A stretch of DNA of 64,000 nt, from assembly GCF_023703085.1 (NCBI RefSeq), contig NZ_JAMQJY010000004.1:1-64000 (forward strand). Reading direction: 5' to 3'. The position numbers and the translations under genes were made by a program. Under the pieces are notes generated by a model, which worked only from the letters and a program-made list of their open reading frames with translations, ran no database searches and was not told where the DNA came from. The stretch is from Alkalicoccobacillus plakortidis. Its GTDB lineage: Bacteria > Bacillota > Bacilli > Bacillales > Bacillaceae_D. Below, piece after piece: positions 44,635 through 55,672 of this stretch (its first letter is position 1; each line of letters opens with the position of its first letter).

Positions 44635-47025
44635 TTGAAGAGTTTATTTTTACGTCATAATCAGTTGCTCACACATCAAATTAGTAATGAACGTCATATT
44701 CCCAATCATTCACATGAGAACGTAGAAATTATATATATATTAAAAGGACAAATGAGCGTCTATATGGATCAAGAAGAATATGTACTCGAGAAAAATGATA
44801 TTATTAGCATTAATTCAAATGGAGTACATTCCTTAATTCTAAAAGAAGAGCAAACACTATATATGGTTTTTCATATAAATTATAAAATGCTTACAGGGTT
44901 AATGGATGAGAAAAAGATCTTATTTATATGTAATTCTTCGATAGAGAAAACACCTAATTATCTCCCTCTTCAATCTTATATTGATTCTTATCTTAGGGTC
45001 TCTTATGAAAATAGTTATTATAAAGATGTTAGTCTTAACAAATTATCTTACCAGTTGGTAGAATATCTGGTTCAACATTTTTCAGTCTCTTACAATCAAT
45101 CGTTATCTCTAGATCATAAAAATAAGAATCGAAAAAAGGAGATTGAAGAATATATTAAATCGAATTATTATAATGGGTTAAGTTTAAAAGATCTGGCCGA
45201 TTACTTTTATCTCTCACCAACATACGTATCTAAATACTTTAAAGAAGTATTTGGAATGACCTTCTTAAAATATCTAAATAAAGTGCGATTAAATCATGCA
45301 ATTAATGAGCTTTCTAGCACAAATTATTCTGTTACTTCAATTGCTATGAATACTGGATTCCCTAATGTAAGCTCCTTTATAAAAGGGTTTAAAGACGAAT
45401 TTGGGACAACTCCACATGAATATAGATTGAGAGAACCTGTGACTCAAAGTGAACAAGAATCTGTATTACTAGATAGCTTCACAGAAGAGATTGAAAAGTT
45501 GCTTGAGGATAATCGATTAAAACAAATGAATTTTGATATAGATCAAGAAGAATATAAAATGGATCTGAATCTACAAAATAAGAAACCATTTAATCGATAC
45601 TGGCGTAAGACAGTTAATTTAAGTGAAGCATCTAGATTAATGAATTATAACTCAGAAGAACAAATCACTCAGATCAAGAAAGACCTTGATTTTGAGTACG
45701 GAAGAGTATGGGGTGTGTTTTCGAAAGAAATGAAGCTTGTTAAGTCAGGGAGATTGGATGAAATCAACTTTTTTAATATAGAAAGAATTTTTGATTTCCT
45801 TATGAATGTAAATATTAAGCCTTATATTGTTATAAACGCTGAGGTGGATACGCAATTTTTGAGGTTAACTGATCATCATAATGAACAAAAAACGATAGAT
45901 GATTTTCTTTCTGTTTTCCAAGCGTTTATCTCTCACATTGCTAATCGATATGGACTTTCACAAGTAGAAAATTGGTGTTTTGAAATTACGAATGGGTCTG
46001 AAAATGAATATGGTCAGAGTGATGACTACTTTTATTTCTTTAGCAGCATAAAAAAAATTCTAAATCAATTTTCAAATCATTTTAAAATAGGGGGATCCGG
46101 GCTTCCTATTAATTTTAAAAACGATGAACTCAGAATGTTTTTGAAAAGTTGGTTTAGCCAACAACAAAAACCAGATTTTCTAAGCTTTCATTCAAATCCA
46201 GAAGCTTCCCATGAATTTTCTAATGATAAGGATATTAGAAAACTTCTCGATGGGCAGTATATTAGAAATCAAGTATTAATAGCCAAAAGTATATTAAAAG
46301 ATGAAGAGCTATTAATTGAAGAAATTCAGATCCCTATTTGGAACTTCACACCATCTCATCACACCATTCTTAATGACAGTTGTTATAAAGGAGCCTACGT
46401 AATAAAAAATATAATAGATTGTTATGATCTTGTTGATGCAATGGGTTATTGGTATGCATTGGACTCTATATCACCCAGTTCAAACACACCACAACTTTTA
46501 TATGGAAGTCCAGGGCTTCTAAGTAAGCAAAACTTAAAAAAGCCGTCTTACCATGCATATGCCTTTCTTAATATTGGAAGAGGTACATACTTTCTTGGTA
46601 GGAATAATAACAGTTTAGTTACAACAGATGGTTCTGATAATTATTTTATTGTCTGCCATAACTGTGGTCATCTTAACTACAAGTACTTTATGGATCAATA
46701 CACAATGGATAATCTGAAAATGTATGATGATATCTTTGAAGAAGAAGAGAAAAAAGTCTATAGTTATAAAATTAGTAATGTGAAGAATGGAATATATAAG
46801 GTTAAAATTCAATCGATTAATGAAGAATCAGGAAACTTGCAAAAAGAATGGACTAATATGAATTTAGGTGCAGATATTAGTAATAGTGAAATTCAGTACT
46901 TGAAAAACATAACAGTGCCAAGAATTAAAATTAAACAAATAAAAGTCGAAAATGGAATACTAGATCTTAAAACAACGATTGGTAGAAACGAATTTCAAAG
47001 TGTAAGAATTTCTTATCAGTACTAA
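44635..47025 (+). CDS. AraC-family regulator fused to a GH39-like domain
   Basis: A 796-aa fusion. An N-terminal cupin (HIPNHSHENVEIIYILKGQM) is followed by two AraC HTHs at about 170-265 (LSLKDLADYFYLSPTYVSKYF; SVTSIAMNTGFPNVSSFIKG) and then about 500 residues resembling a beta-xylosidase-like GH39 TIM barrel and a beta domain. In the expected catalytic region FEITNGSEN replaces the usual W.NEP, so the barrel is probably a sensor and not an enzyme. TTG start with AAGGAGG upstream. It precedes the beta-glucoside PTS and 6-phospho-beta-glucosidase genes and is probably their activator. Confidence 0.8.
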   Translation: MKSLFLRHNQLLTHQISNERHIPNHSHENVEIIYILKGQMSVYMDQEEYVLEKNDIISINSNGVHSLILKEEQTLYMVFHINYKMLTGLMDEKKILFICNSSIEKTPNYLPLQSYIDSYLRVSYENSYYKDVSLNKLSYQLVEYLVQHFSVSYNQSLSLDHKNKNRKKEIEEYIKSNYYNGLSLKDLADYFYLSPTYVSKYFKEVFGMTFLKYLNKVRLNHAINELSSTNYSVTSIAMNTGFPNVSSFIKGFKDEFGTTPHEYRLREPVTQSEQESVLLDSFTEEIEKLLEDNRLKQMNFDIDQEEYKMDLNLQNKKPFNRYWRKTVNLSEASRLMNYNSEEQITQIKKDLDFEYGRVWGVFSKEMKLVKSGRLDEINFFNIERIFDFLMNVNIKPYIVINAEVDTQFLRLTDHHNEQKTIDDFLSVFQAFISHIANRYGLSQVENWCFEITNGSENEYGQSDDYFYFFSSIKKILNQFSNHFKIGGSGLPINFKNDELRMFLKSWFSQQQKPDFLSFHSNPEASHEFSNDKDIRKLLDGQYIRNQVLIAKSILKDEELLIEEIQIPIWNFTPSHHTILNDSCYKGAYVIKNIIDCYDLVDAMGYWYALDSISPSSNTPQLLYGSPGLLSKQNLKKPSYHAYAFLNIGRGTYFLGRNNNSLVTTDGSDNYFIVCHNCGHLNYKYFMDQYTMDNLKMYDDIFEEEEKKVYSYKISNVKNGIYKVKIQSINEESGNLQKEWTNMNLGADISNSEIQYLKNITVPRIKIKQIKVENGILDLKTTIGRNEFQSVRISYQY

Positions 47026-47045
47026 TACTGTCTGAGTAGATTCAG

Positions 47046-47080
47046 CCTTCAGGGTACATAGATTTCCTCTGAAGGTTTTT
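47046..47080 (+). terminator. Intrinsic terminator after the AraC-GH39 gene
   Basis: CCTTCAG, a 16-nt loop and CTGAAGG followed by TTTTTCTT. Confidence 0.7.
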
Positions 47081-47194
47081 CTTGGTTTATTAAACAAGAA
47101 TTTATTATGAATTATTGTTGTAAGCTAAATTTGTGATGAAATAGAGTAATAATTCAATGTAAATTATGATTAAAAAAGAGTATTTACTAGTAAA

Positions 47195-47208
47195 TAAAAG
47201 CGCTATCA
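47195..47208. promoter_or_regulatory. cre-like site upstream of the PTS gene
   Basis: TAAAAGCGCTATCA differs at one position from the catabolite-responsive element TGWAANCGNTNWCA. It lies 42 bp before the PTS gene, so CcpA repression is likely. Confidence 0.65.
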
Positions 47209-47249
47209 TGAGGTTGTAATCATTATATGTACTAAGTGGGGGAGAAAAT

Positions 47250-49112
47250 ATGGAGCATAAAAAATTAGCACAAGACATCCTCAAGAATTTGGGTGGAAGT
47301 AATAATGTTGAATCGGCTACTCATTGTGTAACAAGGCTGAGACTCTCTATAAAAGATAAGACAAAAGTAAATGATGCAGCCATAAAAAATATGGAAAATG
47401 TAAGCGGTACAACGAATAGTGGAGGTCAATATCAAATTATTATTGGCCCAGCAGTGGAAAATGTTTATAAAGAATTCGAGAAAATATATAAGGGGAGTTC
47501 TAGTACTTCATCTAGTCAAAAAACAGGTGAGGGTAATCAAAAAAAGAAAAATATATTTAGCCGTATTGTAGACGTTCTTATTAGTTGTTTTGCACCAATT
47601 ATTCCTGTAATAGCTGGTTCAGGGATGATTAAGGTATTAATTACAATTCTATTAACTACGGGTTTATTTAAAGAAGATAGCCCAACTATCAGTATACTAG
47701 CTATTCTCGGAGATGGTGTATTTTATTTCTTGCCATTTTTCATAGCTTATACAGCAGCAAAGAAATTTAATGTAGATCATTTTACGGCAATGGTTATGGC
47801 AGCTATTCTACTTCATCCAAATTTAGCAGCTTTATCAGCTGAAGGAGCTACATTTACTAGTTTCTTAGAAATACCTTTATATTTATTTAATTATAGTGCA
47901 CAAGCGATACCAGTTATCTTGGCAATATGGTTGATGTCATACGTAGATCCGATTGCTAATCGTGTTAGTCCTACTATGTTAAAAGTATTTTTAAGACCTA
48001 TGATCACTATTTTAATTGTAGCACCTGTTATGTTAATTCTATTTGGTCCTATGGGAGCTATTTTAGGTGACTACTTTAGCCAATTTGTAGAAGTTATGAA
48101 CACATGGGGATGGATTGCAGTAAGTATCAACGCTCTTATATTTCCTTTTCTGGTTATTACAGGAACACATAATGCGATGATCCCATTAATTATAACGATG
48201 TTTGCAACGAATGGTTACGATCCAATTTTACTTGTTAGTGGGTTGTTAGTTAATATTGCTCAAGCGGGAGCAGCTTTCTCTGTAGCGATGAGAACAAAAA
48301 ATCTCGCGATGCGTGGTACCGGACTTTCTGCTGGGGTTTCGGCATTATTTGGAATCACAGAACCAGCTTTGTACGGAGTCAATCTTAGACTAAAACGTCC
48401 TTTTATTGCTGTACTGATTGGGTCTGCTTTAGCTGGGGTAGTAGCAGGTTTAGCAGGAGTAACAGCTTATTCATTCGTAAGTCCGAGTGTCCTAACTATA
48501 CCAATTTTCATTGGTCCTGAAGGCTTCATCTCGCTTGTTTGGGCTATCGTAGCTATGCTAACTGCGTTTATTTTAACTTTTATTTTGGTTTGGATTATGG
48601 GCTTTAAAGATCCTACTGATGATAATAACTCAGAAAAGTCAGAAGATACCACTGATCATTCACATGAGTCCGAAGTAAAAGTATATAGTCCGCTAAAAGG
48701 AGAAGCACTTCCTTTAGAAAAGGTAAAAGACGAGACATTTTCTTCTGGTGCTATGGGTAAAGGTGTTGCCATTATGCCGTCAGAAGGCAAAGTTGTGGCT
48801 CCTTTTGAAGGAACTGTTCAGGTGGTTAGTAACACAAAACATGCCGTAGGATTAGTTAGCGAAAGTGGTATGGAGCTACTTATCCACGTTGGAATTGATA
48901 CTGTTGAACTTAAAGGTGAGCATTTTCAAACTCGAGTTGAAGTGGGCAACCATGTGAAAAAGGGAGACGTCTTATTAGATTTTAATCTAAAAGAGATTCA
49001 GCAGCTTGGTTACGATACAACAACTTCTATCGTTATTCTAAACTCAGATAAATATAGTGATTTAACGATTGAAAATGGAGAAATTGATTTTGGAGAAGCG
49101 ATTATAAAATAA
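47250..49112 (+). CDS. Beta-glucoside PTS transporter subunit IIBCA
   Basis: A 620-aa fusion of IIB (residues 1-90, active Cys in ATHCVTRLR), IIC (about 105-455, membrane) and IIA (about 480-620, active His in LLIHVGIDTVEL). It imports and phosphorylates beta-glucosides. The ATG follows GGGGGAG. A cre-like site and an AraC-type activator gene lie upstream, and the 6-phospho-beta-glucosidase gene follows 24 bp later, so the two form an operon. Confidence 0.92.
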   Translation: MEHKKLAQDILKNLGGSNNVESATHCVTRLRLSIKDKTKVNDAAIKNMENVSGTTNSGGQYQIIIGPAVENVYKEFEKIYKGSSSTSSSQKTGEGNQKKKNIFSRIVDVLISCFAPIIPVIAGSGMIKVLITILLTTGLFKEDSPTISILAILGDGVFYFLPFFIAYTAAKKFNVDHFTAMVMAAILLHPNLAALSAEGATFTSFLEIPLYLFNYSAQAIPVILAIWLMSYVDPIANRVSPTMLKVFLRPMITILIVAPVMLILFGPMGAILGDYFSQFVEVMNTWGWIAVSINALIFPFLVITGTHNAMIPLIITMFATNGYDPILLVSGLLVNIAQAGAAFSVAMRTKNLAMRGTGLSAGVSALFGITEPALYGVNLRLKRPFIAVLIGSALAGVVAGLAGVTAYSFVSPSVLTIPIFIGPEGFISLVWAIVAMLTAFILTFILVWIMGFKDPTDDNNSEKSEDTTDHSHESEVKVYSPLKGEALPLEKVKDETFSSGAMGKGVAIMPSEGKVVAPFEGTVQVVSNTKHAVGLVSESGMELLIHVGIDTVELKGEHFQTRVEVGNHVKKGDVLLDFNLKEIQQLGYDTTTSIVILNSDKYSDLTIENGEIDFGEAIIK

Positions 49113-49115
49113 TGA

Positions 49116-50564
<1,449 letters not shown>

Positions 50565-50626
50565 GCAAAAACTGTTTTAGATTCACTTTGTCTAAAAATC
50601 ATTTCTATTTCTAACAGATGTGAAAA

Positions 50627-50658
50627 GTGTCAAGGTTATTATAGCTTTGATGCTTTTT
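50627..50658 (+). terminator. Intrinsic terminator after the GH1 gene
   Basis: GTCAAGG, loop, GCTTTGAT-like pairing with TTTTTTC. The related sequence after the duplicated GH1 fragment (55107-55137, ATCAAAG...CTTTGAT) shows both descend from one terminator. Confidence 0.65.
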
Positions 50659-50695
50659 TCATTTATTAAAGGTCATCGTAGCGTACCTATATCAG

Positions 50696-50873
50696 GTAGT
50701 AATGAATGATATTATATGAAATGAGCGCAATTGATTGCAAGTGGTGTGTGTTTTTTAAGGAGATAACACGTTTCCACTGTATTGAGGCTTAGTAAGGTTA
50801 AACTCGTGGAGGTTCGACTCCTCCGGTCCGCATACCAGTAGTACTAAGGCTTTAACAGCTCTAGTACTTTTTT
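50696..50873 (+). repeat. att20: partial leader B, core, terminator
   Basis: Leader B lacks the TTCACC repeats but keeps TATGAAATGAGCGC, GTGGTGTGTG and AGATAACACGTTTCCACTG. The core 50782-50832 is haplotype II, with one G lost (TTGAGGC) and acceptor end CCGGTCCGCA. The terminator is 50842-50873 (ACTAAGGC, loop, AGCTCTAGT). It is the last core seen in the window. Confidence 0.85.
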
Positions 50874-50948
50874 ATATTTTATAAACGCCTATTACTCAAA
50901 ATAAAAAATGTATTGTGTTGACAAAGTTAATAAATAAATATAGTATTA

Positions 50949-50966
50949 CTTACGAACGTTCGTAAG
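50949..50966. promoter_or_regulatory. Palindromic TetR operator upstream of tetR
   Basis: CTTACGAACGTTCGTAAG is an 18-bp perfect palindrome 12 bp before the tetR start. A near-identical site precedes the efflux genes (51640-51657), so the regulator probably controls both. Confidence 0.75.
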
Positions 50967-50978
50967 GGAGAGTGTTAC

Positions 50979-51553
50979 ATGAAGGCTAATGAAATAAAAA
51001 AAGTGCTATAGTGCAGTTTGTGAATAAAGGATATGAAGAAACGTCTTTAGATGACATTGTAGAAGAAATAGGTATTAAAAAGCAGTCTATCTATTCACAT
51101 TTTAAAAATAAAGAAGACATTTTTCTTCAAGTGATGAATGATGCAGTTAATAAGGAGATATCCTTTGTTAATCATTTTTTTGAAAGTCGTTCACAGGTCG
51201 AACTGCAAGAGGTCTTATTTAAATTATTAGTAAGGTACAAAGAAAGATATTTGCTTGAAGATGATAAAAATATCAAGTTTTTATTACGTATGGCATTTAT
51301 GCCACCATATCATTTACGGGATACGGCAATGGAACAATTTGAAAAATATAACCAGGAATTAGAACGCAATGTAAAAGAAGCTTTTTCAAAAGCAGAACAT
51401 ATCCGTGTTACGGCTGAAGAAGGAACGATTTCGTTCTTAAACTTTTTAGACGGAATCTTAGTTGAATTGATTTATACAAACAGTAGTAAATTTGAAACTA
51501 GGCTACGTGTTTCGTGGGAAGTCTATTGGCAAGGAATATCGATGGTCAAATAA
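50979..51553 (+). pseudogene. TetR-family regulator with a frameshift near the start
   Basis: ATG at 50979 opens MKANEIKK, then stops after nine codons. One extra A in the run of seven near 50996-51002 would give KKSAIVQFVNKGYEET, the normal TetR start, continuing through the HTH (SLDDIVEEIGIKKQSIYSHF) to 51553, about 191 aa. The frameshift is in an A-run, where polymerase slippage or sequencing error is common, so the protein may still be made. Two matched palindromes support a working regulator. Confidence 0.75.
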
Positions 51554-51639
51554 GAATTAAGTTATTCAAATTTTGATTGTTAATAACAGCAAGGTAATTA
51601 AAAATAATTTTTATCAAAGCATGATTACATGATTTTTGC

Positions 51640-51657
51640 CTTACGAATGTTCGTAAG
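51640..51657. promoter_or_regulatory. Second TetR operator, upstream of ykkCD
   Basis: CTTACGAATGTTCGTAAG, one base different from the site before tetR, lies 41 bp before the first efflux gene. Confidence 0.72.
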
Positions 51658-51697
51658 GGTGAAAAGTTAACTATACTTGCTTGTTGAGAAGGGCGTA

Positions 51698-52051
51698 ATG
51701 ATGAATCGAAATTGGTTATTTGTTTTTTTAGCAGGTTTTTTAGAAATTTTTTGGGTATCTGGGTTAAAGCATGCGGACAATTATGTTCTTTGGGGACTAA
51801 CGATATTAGTGATTATTACTAGCTTTTGTTTGTTAACTTACGCTTCAAAAACATTACCTATAGGAACTTTGTATGCTGTATTTGCAGGAATCGGTACAGC
51901 TGGAACTGTCATTGTGGAAATGATTGTTTTTGGAGAACCGTTTAATCTTTATAAAATCCTTCTTATTGTAATACTCCTAAGTGGAGTCATGGGATTGAAG
52001 ATGATAAGTAGTTCTAAAAATTCCAAGGTGAACGTAAAGGAAGGAATTTAA
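51698..52051 (+). CDS. ykkC: SMR efflux protein, YkkC-like subunit
   Basis: A 117-aa four-helix SMR protein. LAGFLEIFWVSGLKHAD carries the conserved membrane Glu (about residue 13), and YAVFAGIGTAGTVIVEM is the SMR core. It closely resembles YkkC (WVIGLKHAD) and pairs with YkkD. The frame begins 21 bp earlier, but AGAAGGG is placed for the ATG at 51698. YkkCD belongs to the guanidinium/drug exporter group. No guanidine riboswitch is seen; a TetR operator replaces it. Confidence 0.88.
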   Translation: MMNRNWLFVFLAGFLEIFWVSGLKHADNYVLWGLTILVIITSFCLLTYASKTLPIGTLYAVFAGIGTAGTVIVEMIVFGEPFNLYKILLIVILLSGVMGLKMISSSKNSKVNVKEGI

Positions 52052-52053
52052 TC

Positions 52054-52365
52054 ATGTCATGGATAGCGTTGTTAATAGCAGGGTGTCTTGAAGTAGTTGG
52101 TGTCTTGAATGTTAAGAGATTGGGGGAAAATAAAAAAAATGCACTTTACTATATGGTCTTAAGTTTTGGGTTAAGTTTCTTTTTATTATCATATGCAATG
52201 AATGAAATCCCTATGGGAATGGCTTATGCTACATGGACAGGTATTGGAACAGTAGGATCTGCATTATTGGGAATGATTATTTTTAATGAATCAAGTGATT
52301 GGAAGAGACTATTCTGCATCGCATTAATTTTATTTTCTGCTGTAGGGTTAAAAGTTATTGTCTAA
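52054..52365 (+). CDS. ykkD: SMR efflux protein, YkkD-like subunit
   Basis: A 103-aa four-helix SMR protein: LLIAGCLEVVGVLNVKRLG with the conserved Glu at about 13, and YATWTGIGTVGSALLGM. It starts 2 bp after ykkC, so the subunits are made in step for a heterodimer. The sequence closely follows YkkD (YAMETTPMGTAYAVWTG in that family against YAMNEIPMGMAYATWTG here). Confidence 0.88.
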   Translation: MSWIALLIAGCLEVVGVLNVKRLGENKKNALYYMVLSFGLSFFLLSYAMNEIPMGMAYATWTGIGTVGSALLGMIIFNESSDWKRLFCIALILFSAVGLKVIV

Positions 52366-52384
52366 AAAATGAATGAGTATAAAG

Positions 52385-52656
52385 ATAAAAGCGTTGAAGA
52401 GAACAAGTAACTATAACGAATGCTGACAGAGAGTAGCCGGAAGGTGAGAGGCGCAAGTGTTCTTATAGTGAATACATCTTGGAGCTGTGGACCGAACTAA
52501 TAGTAGGTTAAACCGGAGTTGCACCCGTAATCATTGCAGAGTATCGCTTCGGCTATACTTGTTGAGGAAAGTTATGTGAGTAACTTTTGAACAAAGGTGG
52601 TAACACGTGAAATTACACGTCCTTTAGAGATAATCTCTATTGGGCGTTTTTTTAAT
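52385..52656 (+). promoter_or_regulatory. T-box leader with tyrosine specifier
   Basis: A T-box leader for the following tyrosyl-tRNA synthetase. AAAGGTGGTAACACG (52593-52607) is the T-box sequence. AGAGAGTAGCCGG is in stem I. The 3' side of stem I reads GTGAATACATCTTGGAG, in which UAC (52473-52475) is at the usual specifier place and codes Tyr. The terminator is 52617-52652 (ACGTCC...GGGCGT, T-run). Uncharged tRNA-Tyr would favour the antiterminator and switch the gene on. Confidence 0.9.
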
Positions 52657-52694
52657 ACTTTAGGGAATTCATAAAGATGAATGGAGAGGTTTTA

Positions 52695-53909
52695 ATGTTT
52701 AAAGAACCGAAAGAACAATTAGAAATGATTAAAAAAGGAACGCACTCGATTATTGATGAAGGAGAATTACTAAAAAAGCTCAATCGTTCACATAATGAGC
52801 AACAACCTTTAATTATCAAATTAGGTCTTGATCCGTCTGCTCCTGACATTCACTTAGGACACGCGGTTGTTCTTCGTAAAATAAAGCAAATGCAAGATTT
52901 AGGGCATCATGCGATTATTTTGATTGGTGACTTCACAGGACGTATTGGAGATCCTACAGGAAAAGCTAAGGGTCGTTCTGCTTTAAGTGATGAAAAAGTA
53001 AAAGAAAATGCAAAGACGTACTATGAACAGATCTTTAAAGTATTAGACCAAGAAAAAACAACTGTTCGATTTAATAGTGAGTGGTTGTCAAAAATGACTT
53101 TTGAAGATGTTATGAAGTTAGCTGCAACGTCTTCTGTAACAAGAATGTTAGAAAGAGATGATTTTCAAAAACGCTATAAGAATAACATTTCAATAGGGAT
53201 TCAAGAGTTTTTCTACCCGTTAATACAAGCTCATGATTCTGTAGAATTAAAAGCAGATATAGAGCTAGGTGGTACAGATCAAACATTTAATGTTCTAATG
53301 GGGCGCACTCTTCAAAATCAATTAGGACTTGAAAAACAAATTGCGATCTTTATGCCTTTACTAGAGGGTTTAGATGGTGTTGAAAAAATGAGTAAGAGTC
53401 TTAAGAATTATATTGGTGTTAATGAAGAAGCAGAAGTGATGTTTAAGAAAGTGATGGAAGTTCCTGATAAGCTTATTGTTAAATATTTTGAATTAGCAAC
53501 GGATGAACACCCAAAAGAAATCGAAAAAATACAAAACAGGATAGCTCTAGGCGAGAATCCTCGTGATATTAAACTTGAATTAGCAGAGATCATTACCGCT
53601 CTATATTGTGGAGAAAAGAAAATGGATGAAGCAAAACAATACTTTCAAACTGCATTTCAAAAAAAGCTAATACCATCGAATATTCCTACTATCTTAGTTG
53701 AGATTGGGCAAGAAAAGATTGCAGATATTATTCCATTGTTAATCAAGAATCAGTTTGTTAAAAGTAAAAGCGAATTTTTACGATTAGTCAAACAAGAGGG
53801 AGTTTCTTTTAATAGCTCAAAGCTAACCGAAGATGATTTAGATCGTGTTATTATGAACAACGATGTTTTACAGATTGGTAAAAAACGATTTATAAGATTT
53901 GAAAAGTAA
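52695..53909 (+). CDS. tyrZ: Tyrosyl-tRNA synthetase, TyrZ type
   Basis: A 404-aa class I synthetase with HIGH-like HLGH in PDIHLGHAVVLRKIKQ (about 50-57), KMSKS in VEKMSKSLKNY (about 235) and a C-terminal S4-like RNA-binding domain. It matches the TyrZ branch and not the housekeeping TyrS branch. ATG at 52695 follows GGAGAGG. It is controlled by the T-box upstream. A second synthetase in accessory DNA beside an efflux system suggests resistance to a tyrosine-pathway inhibitor or D-Tyr stress (inference). Confidence 0.92.
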   Translation: MFKEPKEQLEMIKKGTHSIIDEGELLKKLNRSHNEQQPLIIKLGLDPSAPDIHLGHAVVLRKIKQMQDLGHHAIILIGDFTGRIGDPTGKAKGRSALSDEKVKENAKTYYEQIFKVLDQEKTTVRFNSEWLSKMTFEDVMKLAATSSVTRMLERDDFQKRYKNNISIGIQEFFYPLIQAHDSVELKADIELGGTDQTFNVLMGRTLQNQLGLEKQIAIFMPLLEGLDGVEKMSKSLKNYIGVNEEAEVMFKKVMEVPDKLIVKYFELATDEHPKEIEKIQNRIALGENPRDIKLELAEIITALYCGEKKMDEAKQYFQTAFQKKLIPSNIPTILVEIGQEKIADIIPLLIKNQFVKSKSEFLRLVKQEGVSFNSSKLTEDDLDRVIMNNDVLQIGKKRFIRFEK

Positions 53910-53987
53910 ACCCTACTTACTAAGGCAAGAACAGTTTCTATTTGCCTTAGTATTATCTTAAAAACTTTTAGATTGAGGTAAAATTAG

Positions 53988-54665
53988 ATGAACGTAATTA
54001 GTGTAAGAGAACATGTATTAATTCTAATTGATTTTGACACCTATAGTATTGATTTAATAAAAAAAGGTGTGAACTTAGCAAAACAAATGAATTCCAAGTA
54101 CTCTGTTCTGCTGATAGCTAATAAAGGAAATAAATTGGAATTGGATCTTGATTTCTATTATGTATTATCTGAATGTAAAAAAGCCTTTAATACGTATGAA
54201 GTAGAAGATTTATTTGTTAGGTTTTTTCAGACAGACAACGATTTTGTTCATGAACTAACAAAAATATGTATGATCTTAGATATTTCTCAAATTGTCTTAG
54301 CAAAAGATGTAATGAGTAGATGGGAGGAAATTATACACGGTTCAAAATCAAATTTCCTATTAAGAACGGTACCTTCCGTTGATTTACATTTTGTGACTGT
54401 AGAAAAAACTGAACTAGAGAATACCGAATACGATACCGCTGTTCATGGCTATTTATTTAAAACATCACACAAAGAATATGCACTGACATTTTCTGAAGGT
54501 AATAAAAAAAACAGTATAGAAGGTATCTTTTTCAAACAAATAGCAACAGATTTAAATACGGGGATTTTTGTTAGCTTAGATGACCAAGACTTAACACATT
54601 ATGAAGTAGTAGATAATAAAGCTTATAAATCTTGTTATCAGTTAAAGGATTATTTGTCTTCGTAA
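53988..54665 (+). CDS. Universal-stress-like (USP-fold) protein
   Basis: A 225-aa protein whose first 150 residues look like a USP/adenine-nucleotide alpha hydrolase fold: a hydrophobic strand (HVLILIDFDTYSIDLIKKG), a helix, another strand (YSVLLIANKG), and later ISQIVLAKDVMSRWEEIIHG followed by the basic segment SNFLLRTVPSVDLHFV, as in the USP domain of KdpD. The C-terminal 75 residues are unassigned. It follows tyrZ by 78 bp and may be co-transcribed. Weak identification. Confidence 0.5.
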   Translation: MNVISVREHVLILIDFDTYSIDLIKKGVNLAKQMNSKYSVLLIANKGNKLELDLDFYYVLSECKKAFNTYEVEDLFVRFFQTDNDFVHELTKICMILDISQIVLAKDVMSRWEEIIHGSKSNFLLRTVPSVDLHFVTVEKTELENTEYDTAVHGYLFKTSHKEYALTFSEGNKKNSIEGIFFKQIATDLNTGIFVSLDDQDLTHYEVVDNKAYKSCYQLKDYLSS

Positions 54666-54720
54666 ATGGTGGTCAACGGTGTATCTTTTTAAATTTAAAA
54701 GAAGCGTCCGAATTTGGTGA

Positions 54721-55041
<321 letters not shown>

Positions 55042-55106
55042 ACGAGAACAATTTGGGATTCAATTGAGCTAAAAATCATTTCTGTTTCTAGCTGATATGA
55101 AAAGTA

Positions 55107-55140
55107 TCAAAGTTATTAGGACTTTGATACTTTTTTTCAT
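55107..55140 (+). terminator. Terminator after the GH1 fragment
   Basis: AGTATCAAAG, loop, CTTTGATACT, then TTTTTT. Homologous to the terminator at 50627-50658. Confidence 0.75.
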
Positions 55141-55169
55141 TTATTATAAGTTATTGTAAGGTACCTATT

Positions 55170-55672
55170 TCAGATAGATAAGCGATGGGAATTGCGCCAG
55201 AGAAGTTGGTGAGGGAAATCTGACACATCGTAAACTAAATTAATTCTTATTTCTTTCACTGCCCAATCTTTATATAAGATCCTATACTTAATTTTAAAGC
55301 AACTTAAATTTTTTTTTTATTGAAAAAGGTTGAGATATAGCCTTTTTTCTTTTTAACTATTATACGAAATTACAAAAACAAGTTACATTAAAAGTATTGT
55401 CTTATAAGGACTTCATATGACTTCAAAAGCAGAGGAAATTAAGAACGTGCATCCATTACGATCGCTCGAATTAATCTAGGATATGAAATGATCACTTAAG
55501 CATCATCAAGATATTTTACAACTCTAATTATATTTTTAGATACAAATAGTACATAAAATAAATTCAAATTACCATACAACAATATTTTTAAAGAGTATCA
55601 TAATAATGAAAGCGCTTCACAAAAAACAGATCGGATAAATTTTAATAAGTAAAAGGATTGGAGAGATATAAA
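55170..55672. promoter_or_regulatory. Upstream region of the GH2 gene with a cre-like site
   Basis: No gene. AAAAAGG, 9-nt loop, CCTTTTTT (about 55322-55347) is a hairpin. TGAAAGCGCTTCA (55607-55619) is a cre-like palindrome about 54 bp before the GH2 start, suggesting CcpA control. A short dead frame (TSKAEEIKNVHPLRSLELI, about 55420-55478) has no family. Confidence 0.5.

Noticed and set aside
51660..51697. Guanidine (ykkC) riboswitch before the YkkCD genes
   Set aside because: The interval between the TetR operator and ykkC is too short and shows none of the conserved guanidine-I aptamer segments.
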